The position numbers and the translations under genes were made by a program. This document shows positions 54,748-64,000 of a DNA stretch of 64,000 nucleotides, one piece after another. Under the pieces are notes generated by a model that was not told where the DNA came from, did no database searches, and was given only the letters and a program-made list of their open reading frames with translations. Numbering within the stretch: the stretch's first letter is position 1; each line of letters starts with the position of its first letter. The stretch is from Endomychus coccineus (Eukaryota; Arthropoda; Insecta; Coleoptera; Endomychidae): the NCBI GenBank assembly GCA_958510875.1, contig OY294068.1:22672297-22736296 (forward strand). The letters are read 5' to 3'.

Positions 54748-57700
54748 TCAATTATCCTTTTTACTTGATGATACAGAACACGCACCTGAATAAAATATTG
54801 AAAACTTTTGTATAAATAAATAAATTGTCCCTAAATACAGTAGTATGGCAACTGTTAACACTAAATCGAATACTGCCGGTTTAACACTGGAAGAGAAATG
54901 AAAAGTTAATTTTGAAGTATTGAAATTTCCAATGTTTCTTACCTGTACACATTCATTATGCTCCTTGTTATATCATAAAATAAGAATTCTGGGTCCCTTT
55001 TGTCTGGTGTAACATATGAAACTTTCACATCGACTAGCTGCTGATCAAAGGAATCTTTGAAAAATTTCACCAATACATTGTCTTTATCACCTAATATTTG
55101 GGCAGAGCGAGGCTGAGTAGTGATCACGTTCACCCATGCTTCTATGTGGGATTTGTCAACATCCTTAAACACAATTTTCCATAAGACAAGTTCTCTTGAA
55201 AATAAAATAAAACAAACAAATTGTACTCACCAAAGGTTTCCCAAAAATATCCCCTAACGACACGTTGTAAACATGACTAGCCAGAGCTTCTGCTATAACT
55301 TTCGTATTCTGTACCAATCGGTCAACATTAAGATTTTCCTTGGTATCTAAAATTGTACCTCTAACATTATCCCTGTGACTTTTTACTGTTGACAATGTGA
55401 AAGCAGGTAAACGTCTGATGCTGTATCTTTCGTGTTCCCAAGCCAGGATATCCTCAGCCAAATTTATCTTTTTATGAACGCCGTCAACAGTCAAACGGGG
55501 ATAACGATCTGCCGCCGATTTTAGTTCTTTGAAGAACAACGATGCTGGAGATCCTTCTTTTGGGGGCTTAGATACGTGCATGTATAACGAGTCACTGGTT
55601 GCTAAAGTATCCAAACACATTACATATGAAGCTTCCTGAAATTTAAAATTTGATGATTTTTTTTGCTTATTTTCATCAGTTAGTATGTTCACATATTATC
55701 TAAAATATGCAATTATAGGATCTTGCAAAGAAACAAACAACTACATATCAATGTTATTGTCTCTTGGATTTGAATCCCATATAAATACCCATACAAGGGT
55801 TACTCCTACAACAAAATCATGTCTAGATTTGCAGAAAAACAAACAAAATTTTAAATCTTTTGTAATAAACTCTAACATTACCAATCACTTTCCAATTTTT
55901 CTAACAATAAACAATACACAAAAGCAACACAACATAAAAATAAATTCCACCATCAACAAAACTAACACCGATAAAGTTCTACAATTAGTGAGTAATTACA
56001 ATTGTGTAGTATAGGAATCTTCCTAAAACCCCTCAATTACAGAATACAACCTTATTTCTATTATTAAATACATGTAATCCATATGTAATAAATTCATAGG
56101 TGATACACAAACAATATGTTATGATTACCTTGTAATAATATGAACATATTGTTAGTAAAAGCTGTACAACAAGGGACCCTGACATCACGAGCGTGGGAAC
56201 CTCGTACCCAAGGTAGATATTGATAGACCGATATATATACTAAGATTAGATTAACTAGATTATTCATATTCAAATCATTAGTGACTGTATTATTATTGAT
56301 TGTATCATTATCATTGTTATTGTGTGGAGAGAGACATTAAGTCATTATGACGTCGAGCTCTACGTTCAGTAAAGTGCAACCCTTTTATAAGTGAGTGTTT
56401 AAATTCCTATGCCCCCAAAAAGACCACCGATCAGCTTAGGACAAACCGTCCCCAGTCATTAAGAGCTGATCTCCACAATTGGGAGAACATCATAAACACC
56501 ACTGACCCTATCATAGCTTACGATGAATTTATAAAAATGGTTTCTGATGCCATAACACAAGCTACAACAACAAAAATTATACGGCTTAAAGAAAAAAAGA
56601 AAATCAAACCATGGATAACAAATGGCATTGTAACTTCAATCTATCACAGAGACAGATTAAAAAAGCAAGCAAACAAAAATAAAAATAACCTCGAACTATT
56701 CCAAAATTACAAAAATTATAGGAATCATCTAAATCAACTGATGAAAACAACAAAATCACAATATTACACCAACGCAATATCAAATTGTGAAAATGACGTG
56801 AAAAAAATATACTAATTTGTGAAAGAGGCAACGAACGAACGTGATGGTAAATCAAATCAAAACATATTCGTAACAAAGGACAATGGAGAACAATTCGAGA
56901 ATGACAAAATAATGGCAAACTATTCTAATCAATATTTTATACATATCGGAAGAACATTAGCAACCTTAATTCCTCCAGTATCCCATAACTACAAAAACAA
57001 ATACCCCCAAACCAAGAATTCCATGTATCTTAAGCCTATAGATGAAACAGAACTTATTCAACACATAAACACCCTAAAATCAACCAGTGCACTTGGAATG
57101 GATGGAATAAACATCATCGCTAGTAAAAAAATTTCACGAACACCTTCTAAAACCCCTGGTTCATATTATAAATTTAATATTCCTGCCTGGAAGAATTCCT
57201 GAGCATTTTAAACTATCGGTGGTTACACTTATATATAAGAATGGTGACAAAAATCTCATTCACAACTATAGACCTATCAGCCTTATGAATTACTGTGTTG
57301 GATTGATTTTCAAATAGGGATGTTTGTAGATGAATATGCAGCATGTGTGATAATACAGTGAGCGTATATTCAGAAATTCTTCATTGTATAGTAAGCTTGT
57401 AGAGTACAATTTTTTTTCTGGAGTATTATATTAATAATGTAATTTTGAAAAACTGTCAGGGGTTGTAAGGCATTATTATAAAGACCACCCCACACAGCAA
57501 TACCATATCTTAGGATAGATTCAATTAACGATTGGTAGAGGATGATTAATAATTTTTTATATATAAACTTTCGTAGCCCATAAAATGTATACATAAATCT
57601 TCATAGTTTTGCTGTTAAGGTATTAATGTGGTCTGTCCATTTAAGGTGTTTGTCAATAATTATACCCAGGTATTTGGTTTTATCAGTACTATTTATTTCA

Positions 57701-59918
57701 AGATTTGTCTTCAAATTTTAATTTAGAGAAATCAGGTCTGTTTGCTTCTGTCAGAGAAAAGGTTATATATGACGTTTTGCCTACATTTAAAGACAGTTTG
57801 TTGAAGTCTAGCCAGATTTTAACTATGGATATGCCATGTTGAGCCTTTTCCTCAACAGTGTGCCATGTGTTGTCTTCAAAAACTAGAACTGTATCATCAG
57901 CATATGATATTATAGTGCCGCCTGTATGTATGTCTAGTAAATAGTTGAAGTAAGTAATAAACGCAGGGGTCCAAGAACCGTACCTTGAGGTACTCCTATC
58001 TGTATATCATCAGTGTTGCTGTACGTATTTCTTATTTTTACAATTTGTTTTCTCTTTAGTAAATAATTTTTGAAAATCTTCAATACAATGCCTCTTACTC
58101 CATATTGTTCGAGAGTGTTCAACAGCGAAGGGTGAGGAACCGCGTTAAATGCTTTAAATGCTTTTGCTAAGTCCAGGAACACTGCTGCAATACATTTGTT
58201 TCCTCCGTCTAATTTTTTTTTAATGTCATTTATTAATTCAAACATTGCTTCATCTGTGTTTATACCTGGCCGAAAACCAAATTGTTTATAAGTGAGAATT
58301 TAATTTTTCATCAGAAAGTCATGTAACCGTAAACATTTTTCAAATAATTTTCCAAAAGTATTTATAAGGCTGATAGTTCTATAGTTGTGAATTAGATTTT
58401 TGTCATCATTCTTATATATAGGTTCTATTTTTTTTTTTTTTTGTTACGCTAGTCTTTCCAACTACACGAAATTTGATTTGCTTAATATTATTGTATTAAT
58501 ACTTTGTCACAAATAGCAAAATAATACAATAATAAATTGTTCTGTACCCTTGGGCCTAGGTGTGTATAATTTTAGAAAAATACCTATGAAATGTAAATAC
58601 TTACACTATGTGTTCTATATACTAATCAAAAAAATATATATACATTATGATATCAAGTAGGATTAATTTGAATAAAAATGAAGCACCTAAATCCACTCGT
58701 AACCAAATTTGAAAATGTCTCTTAGAAATTAGCTTGATACTAGAACATTTATTTATATTCATTATTGAAAAGACCTACTCACCTGAATAAGTGAACCATC
58801 AATTGAATCAAGCTGATCTTCAAGCCATTTTTTACTTCCTTGATAATTTACTTTACCCCCTCCCGTTAAAAGAAATACAATATTATATTTTCCTTGTGTT
58901 TTCAGATCTCCATATAAGTCAGAAAATAATCTAATCAATTCCAAAAGTATAACAACACCTGAACCATTAGAGTCGGCTCCAAAAGATAGTTCCTGAAATA
59001 CACTAACATTATACACAATTCTAAAATGTTGAAAATAATAACTTACAGGAGCAACTCCAAAACTGTCATAATGAGCCACTATTGCAATGGTTGCAGGCTT
59101 ACCATCAATTCGTGAATTTCCAACTAATTGTCCTTGTATTGTGGCAACTTTTATATCATTCTTGACATTAGGATTACTAGCAGAAACGACTAACTGGTAT
59201 CCATTAGCAGCAACAGAAGAGAACATTGCTTCTGCCGCTGATTTGCTCAAATCATTTATGGCAGAACTCTGAGATATTTCTTTATATATTTCAATGAACT
59301 GGGTTGACCATTTTGTGAAGTAAACTGGTATCGAAACTTCTTGTGCTAATATTGCAGCTTCCAGAGCTGATAAATGCTAAAATAGATGATACAGTTTGTC
59401 TTTCATCACAAATTGTATGTACATACCTGCTTCTCTTCACTGGATAAAACAGATAAATCGGCTGTCAAAATAATTAACAATGCTCCCGCTTTGCTTCGTA
59501 TTTCTCTAAAATGATCAATTGTTAAATCCTGTACTCTTGCAACCACACAATGTCTCCGAGAATTCCAGCTTGATAACGATCGGGCTTCCAAGTTTATAGC
59601 GGCACTGCGACTACCTGAAATGTGATGTTTTTTAACCTAACTAAAATGAATAAATTATGTATGTTAAATAATATATATGGTTCCAAATGGTTGAAACATC
59701 AAAGAGGTGTAACGATATAACTTGGGTTATTATTCATCTTAACTTTCCTCACCATGAAATACTCCGTGTAAATCGAAATGTTGCATACGATATATTGGAA
59801 ATTCATGACTGGCACCGACAGGATTTACCGGCGAAACGATTATGAAAAGTGGTAAAAATAATAATACATAATACGGCAAATATCCCTTGAAAATTTCTTC
59901 AGCTTCTTCGAACCACAT
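54748..59918 (-). CDS. NCLN: nicalin (seven coding exons)
   Basis: Nicalin is an ER membrane protein that acts with NOMO and TMEM147 in the BOS complex of the multipass translocon. Coding exons (minus): 59918-59753, 59614-59427, 59376-59047, 58992-58783, 55635-55231, 55163-54943 and 54886-54748. All are GT/AG and in frame, giving 552 residues (human 563). Seen: a signal-anchor at about 12-31, HEFPIYRMQ, the M28 peptidase-like lumenal domain with AHYDSFGVAP (219-228), SFGADSNGSG, FLLTGGGKVNYQG, INLAEDILAWEHER and IRRLPAFTLS, KRDPEFLFYD, and a C-terminal membrane helix (about 513-533). Family members are not thought to be active peptidases. The end past residue 540 is the least certain part. 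Intron 4 is 3.15 kb because of a LINE. Confidence 0.95.
55715..57292 (+). pseudogene. LINE 5' part (endonuclease end to reverse transcriptase start) in NCLN intron 4
   Basis: Broken frames give the end of an APE-type endonuclease (SNITNHFPIFLTIN near 55.88 kb), the linker (KKKIKPWITNGIVTSIYHRD at 56.6 kb, YRNHLNQLMKTTKSQYYTN), then YLKPIDETELIQHINTLKST and SALGMDGI at 57.03-57.11 kb, and FKLSVVTLIYKNGDKN plus YRPISLMN at 57.21-57.29 kb. It stops abruptly there and meets the opposite-strand part. Frameshifts and stops show it is inactive. Confidence 0.75.
57300..58440 (-). pseudogene. LINE 3' part (reverse transcriptase), inverted, in NCLN intron 4
   Basis: Starting near 58.43 kb the minus strand repeats the last stretch of the plus-strand part (IYKN.DKNLIHNYR, then IS) and goes on: FGFRPG, FLDLAKAF, QIGVPQGTVLGPL, the active site SYADDTVLVFED near 57.89 kb, and the C-terminal LIESILRYGIAVWGGLYNNA. 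So the 3' half of one LINE family lies inverted against its 5' half, with about 60 bp represented in both. Jockey/CR1-like by motif style. Confidence 0.78.
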
Positions 59919-60132
59919 TTTGAAAAAATTTAATTTAACTTCTCATCAGTCTTTCGCAATTTTTTCTCAATAACCAAAATCCACTGAACAGTATAGATAA
60001 AAATACTACCTTTCAGGTACCTGTGTACAGTTCAGTGCCAAAATCAAAGAGAATATGAAATATAGTGTACACAGACCTATATGCCATAGAACATATGGAG
60101 CCTTCGAAACGTCACGCTATATCGATTACCTT
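59919..60132. promoter_or_regulatory. 5' flank of NCLN
   Basis: It presumably contains the NCLN leader and promoter. No motif stands out. ATTACCTT at its end is the target duplicated by the adjacent P-like element. Confidence 0.3.
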
Positions 60133-60552
60133 CACGGTCGTATATAAAGGTCTGTAAACTCTATGTTTGACATGAATCTCTTATATGTCGCCAAACTCGT
60201 AGTCCCTCGCTCAGCCAACAGCTGGCACATGAATTGAAGTATTTTGTCAGGATTAGGCGCCATCACGGTCCTATATACAAGTCTGGGAACTCTATGTTTG
60301 ACATGAGTATCTTACATGTCGCCAAACTCGTAGTCCCTCGCTCAGCCACCAGCTGGCGCATGGATCGAAATATGTAGACAGGATGTCAGGATTATGGGCG
60401 CCATATCGTTCAAACACGGTCGCATACGTGCCAGAGAACATCCCTCGACTCATGTGCCACCTTTTTGGTACTACGCAACGGATGACGCTTAGAGGACTCA
60501 CTTCTCACATAGGAAACAGCCTCGAGTTTCCAGACTTGTATATACAACCGTG
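60133..60552. mobile_element. P-like MITE with perfect 8-bp target duplication
   Basis: The ends CACGGTCGTATATAAAGG and TATATACAACCGTG are inverse. ATTACCTT occurs on both sides (60125-60132, 60553-60560). The left end is present twice (60133-60261 and again from 60262, CACGGTCCTATATACAAG), a partial tandem duplication inside the element. It contains the unoccupied version of the site holding the foldback at 38344. Confidence 0.88.
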
Positions 60553-60560
60553 ATTACCTT

Positions 60561-61260
60561 TTACCTCCTTAGAGCCATAGATAACTCTACTACGGAGTAG
60601 AGTAATCTATGCTTAGGGCTTAAGTACAAAGTGCTTTGTAACAGATGTGCAAAATTTCCTGAAGATTAATACTTATTGTCGGTTATAAGTGGTAGGAAAG
60701 GGGTTTGGGGTAGTTAATTCTAAATCTCATGTAAACAGTAACTTTACTCTCATTTTGCAGGTGCAGAATTCTATCAAAATTGGTACCTGTCTGCTTATGT
60801 ACACAGTGAATTTCCTTTTCTTTTGAAGGCCGAGCGTACGAAATTTTATTAAGATCGGTACTTGCCTGTTAAGTTTTTTGTTTATTAATTCACTTTATTT
60901 ATTTTACTCTTCGCAGACGAAGAATGTGAAACAATTGTATCACTTTATTTATTTTACTCTTCGCAGACGAAGAATGTGAAACAATTGTATAAAAATCAGT
61001 AACGAAATCTCATGTAGACAGTGACTTCCCTTTAGATCGATTCAGGAATTATCATAGCGGATATATCTGCGGAAATAGTGAGGGAAATAAAACTTTTCAG
61101 AATGTATACCAACATAACTACATAGGAAGATATTCAATTTGTTCAATTAATAGATAAATGTAAGCCTGCGTCAGAATTTACTGTTTTCCTGTTTCCCATG
61201 TTCTTAATAATTCCTCTTCTCAAAACGTGTAACCCAACTTTTAATTCAATTTTTTTTTGT
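60561..61260. other. no gene seen; includes a 50-bp tandem duplication
   Basis: CACTTTATTTATTTTACTCT and the next 30 bases occur twice without change (60891-60940, 60941-60990). Otherwise unremarkable intergenic DNA. Confidence 0.5.
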
Positions 61261-61395
61261 TAAACCTGCCCTGAAGATGCCACCTGTAATGATTGGCGAA
61301 ACGTCGGCATCAAGTCGTGCTATTGTGACACGGAATTCATTCGGAAGCCAAGAATTTTCAAGATTAGCTATCCCCAGAAGTCTACTATTCAAGAC
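61260..61395 (+). mobile_element. Penelope-like element 3' end
   Basis: The block parallels 21.95-22.08 kb: CCTGCCCTGAAGATGCC, GGCGAAACGTC, GCTATTGTGACACGGAATTC, then TCTACTATTCAAGA. Only the 3' terminus is present, as after 5' truncation. It is cut by the Helitron end at 61397. Confidence 0.6.
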
Positions 61396-61396
61396 T

Positions 61397-61960
61397 AGCT
61401 GTTCTCTCGGGCTACGCCCGACGAACAGCTAACATCAGCACAGCTAACATCAGCAGCTAACAATCAGTTCTTTTTTATGTGCAACGCCTTTGTAAGGGTT
61501 TAGTCGGATAGTGTGTAGTAACCTATATGTGAGGTGTATGGGCACCTTTAGCTGCTTAGCTGACATACGTCAACTTGACAGTTGTAGGTTATGTGGAGAT
61601 AAGTACGCGTTCATAGAAAATTTTACTATTAGCAGGTGTCACAAGTTATTCTATAGTATCCATCGTATGTCACTTTGACATTTATAGGTTATATAGAGAG
61701 TAGTAAGTAGCTATTCATAGAAGAGTATAAAATTAGAATGGAGTCAAATCTTATTCGAAGGTGTAGTTCAAAAGTACTCTCTTGAATTTGTGACGTACGT
61801 CACTTTGCCAATTATAGGTTATATAATTCATTCATCAATGAAGCTTCAAGTATTGCAAAAGAAAATGCTTATAAAATATAGTCGCGCTACTACTACTTGG
61901 CTCCTTAAATACTATACAACAAATTAAAATATTGCAACTCTACTGTTCGCGCGAGAAAAT
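61397..61960 (-). mobile_element. Helitron 3' end, minus strand (left border only)
   Basis: In reverse complement the border reads CGGGCGTAGCCCG (a hairpin), AGAGAA, CAGCTAG, then T. That is the Helitron 3' signature: a short stem-loop about a dozen bases before CTAG. I cannot find the opposite end, so the right limit given is a guess. Confidence 0.5.
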
Positions 61961-62180
61961 TCCCTTTGGTACGACGCACGTTAGACGCGCATAGCTGAGA
62001 TCTAAGAATACCTCAAACTGTTTTAATTAAATTTTCCTATTTAATCGATATTTTGGGGCCCGAAAATTTGCCTACCCTTTGACCCCGTTCATAAACTAGC
62101 GACATGGAGCGAAAACGGCACGCGAAAAGTCCTCGTAAAGACGTCATTCGATTTATCGCAAATTAACCAATTTAAAACAG
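61950..62180. repeat. block shared with the core of foldback family A
   Basis: GAAAATTCCCTTTGGTACGA, then TAGCTGAGATCTAAGAATAC, and CATGGAGCGAAAACGGCACG follow the order in the foldback cores at 2.42-2.66, 10.43-10.69 and 13.86-14.11 kb. The inverted arms are not present here. Confidence 0.6.
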
Positions 62181-62888
62181 TTTTCGACCCGGTTTGTGGC
62201 TATCACGACCTTTTAAAAGGTTCAAAGTTCACATTTCGACCGTTTTCCTACTTGCGAATAAAAGGCACAGACAACTCTTATGTAGAGCAGTTTGTTTTCA
62301 TGGCGCTAAATATAGAATTAAATTATTTTAATTAATGGGTAGTGGTGTATAATAGGTCTCAATTATCAGTATCTACAGTATTAAATTGATACATATTACG
62401 GTTTTAAGGACAAAGCGAAATCATATTTCGTTGTTTATGAGTATATTATTATGGTGATCAGTGTATTATTGTATATTCACTGTAGGTATTGAGTGCACTT
62501 GTTTATTACTTTCTGAGAACAACACTTTCTTTCTTATTTCCCTGACCGATTTTGGCTAATTGATGGACATGATAAACAAACTAATAACACAATGAACGGG
62601 TTATGTGGTATGCTAATATTTAATAGCATTAATCATTTCATAAGTATAAATATAGGACGAGTGGCGTGGCGTACACACTTGATGCGTTTAATGCATTCAA
62701 TTTCTTCAGTAGATATCGTATATCTCTGACGTCTTGAATGCAGATGGGATATCTCCGGTAGCGATGTTTTCATTTCTTATTCTACCTCTCCACATGCACG
62801 TTGTCAAACAAGTGTTATAAATTTTAAATAACGTTGTCTGTGTATTGACTGGTGATACTTTGATGATTGTTCTGAGATAAATTTTTAG
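62181..62888. other. 5' flank of the receptor-like exon; no gene seen
   Basis: AT-rich. A pyrimidine tract with TTTTTAG lies directly before the ATG at 62889, so the exon could begin with an acceptor, or the leader could run through. Confidence 0.3.
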
Positions 62889-63108
62889 ATGAATACGTCG
62901 GAATCCCTTTCAGTATTTGAAAATGCAACAGAATACGTTATACCACCTACGGTTGAATTTGAGAATGAAACTGATTTTGGGGCAATTGTTTTTGATGGGA
63001 AAGTTAGTGCAACAACTTGGATTATAGTGTTTTATATTGCGTTTGTATCTGTTGGTGCTGCATTGAATTTTCTGAATGTCTGCATATTTCTGTGTTCTAA
63101 AAGGGATG
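62889..63108 (+). CDS. first coding exon of a probable multi-pass receptor
   Basis: The exon codes for 73 residues plus one base and ends GGGATG before GTATGTATC, a plausible donor. The N-terminus carries three N-glycosylation sequons (Asn2, Asn12, Asn26) and no cleavable signal, followed by one hydrophobic helix (about 43-69) and Lys-Arg. This is the layout of transmembrane helix 1 of a G-protein-coupled receptor, although the usual Gly-Asn pair of class A is replaced by LNFLN. The remaining exons would lie beyond 64000. Confidence 0.5.
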
Positions 63109-64000
63109 GTATGTATCTAATATCTATGCAGGAAACCTAAATTAAATATAATCTCGAATTATCTCAAATAGACATGAACTGAAGCGTTATTCCTAATTTG
63201 TAAAATGTATTACAAGTTGAAATGAAATTTTCTAAAGTACCTAGAATAGTTCCAAATTCTTTAAACTACTGTAAATTACGATAATTGGACATACTATTAT
63301 AATTTATTTAAGTTCCCTAAAATCTAAAATGATTATAGCGGAAAAATTCACAATAAGTTGCTGTTCTTCGCTTGCGACTTTGTTCAAAACATCTGCAGCG
63401 TTTTGAAGTTGTACTGCCTTACGGTCACACGAACACCATGACAAGTAGGCCTTGCCTAAATGGATTGAAGTCACTACAATAGGATATTTCAATCTATAGT
63501 GCGGTTTATACAAAAAGAAAATGTTAATACGTTGCATAGCATTATATTCAATATCGACAGATAAGAAATATATATGATATATCGGAGATCCATATCTACG
63601 AAATATGAATACACGTAATATGTAGAAACTGTGGCATTTTACTTGTTAAATATTTGTAATATTTTTCTTCAGTCATGAGCATATTCTTTGTTTGCAGTTC
63701 CTATAATAACTTCCCTGGCTATACGTAATAAGAGGGATATATATTGTATCTAAAAACATATTCCGGATTATCGCGGAAATATCCGTTTCGCCCCTTTCTG
63801 AATCCATCTAGACTATTTTTGAGCTGATATCTGTCCCTGTGCGTGCGTTTGTAACCCACCGTGGAGAAGGCTGAGCCATTCCTATTGGTCGCGAGGAATA
63901 GAAAATTTGTAAATCGCTTTATTCGCTGCCAGCCGACGGATATCACGAGGTCTTCTGAGGGAAGCTTTAGACATTCTTGATTGGCTAATAGCGTGTCCCT
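63109..64000. other. intron or 3' sequence; no gene seen
   Basis: The minus-strand frames at 63304-63537 and 63719-63946 match no family I know. The last 200 bases are GC-richer without a clear signal. Confidence 0.35.

Overview
The window looks like AT-rich, transposon-crowded insect nuclear DNA. The genes are split by short introns with GT/AG borders. The recognisable proteins are insect-style eukaryotic housekeeping proteins, and the repeats (DUF4780 and DUF4817 fragments, mariner, Helitron, Penelope-like, hAT and P-like elements) are those usual in insects. I cannot fix the order; a beetle is only a guess.

Layout. From 1 to 18.5 kb there is no convincing host gene. This stretch holds foldback elements (three copies of a 1.5-1.9 kb family), a 3.4 kb tandem segmental duplication (about 8.69-12.08 and 12.08-17.67 kb), and a 2.3 kb mariner-family transposon inserted precisely into the second unit. 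From 18.5 to 22.4 kb lies unassigned sequence and a Penelope-like retroelement with reverse transcriptase and GIY-YIG domains. From 22.4 to 35.4 kb is ornithine decarboxylase copy 1 (five coding exons, 467 residues, key residues intact). Its introns contain a hAT relic, a 1.4 kb foldback, retrotransposon relics, a mariner-type MITE, a PIF/Harbinger scrap and a ten-copy 206/207-bp satellite. From 35.5 to 42.8 kb are more mobile DNA (a Helitron, a P-like MITE carrying a nested foldback, two LINE relics). From 42.8 to 47.9 kb is ornithine decarboxylase copy 2, in the same orientation, with a substrate-binding Asp lost and a broken last exon.

On the minus strand follow two complete genes: GMPPA (49.68-51.57 kb, eight coding exons, 427 residues) and nicalin/NCLN (54.75-59.92 kb, seven coding exons, 552 residues, with a rearranged LINE in intron 4). 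Between and beyond them lie P-like elements with 8-bp target duplications, a MITE nested inside a MITE of the same family, and Helitron and Penelope 3' ends. At 62.9 kb a plus-strand exon encodes a glycosylated N-terminus and one membrane segment, probably the first coding exon of a receptor that continues beyond the window.

The host genes do not form a pathway: ODC makes putrescine, GMPPA regulates GDP-mannose synthesis, and nicalin works in ER membrane-protein biogenesis. The most unusual content is structural: a duplicated ODC locus whose upstream block recurs without the gene, a satellite whose unit includes the end of the ODC intron that houses it, and several transposons whose borders can be fixed exactly because an unoccupied paralogous site lies in the same window.
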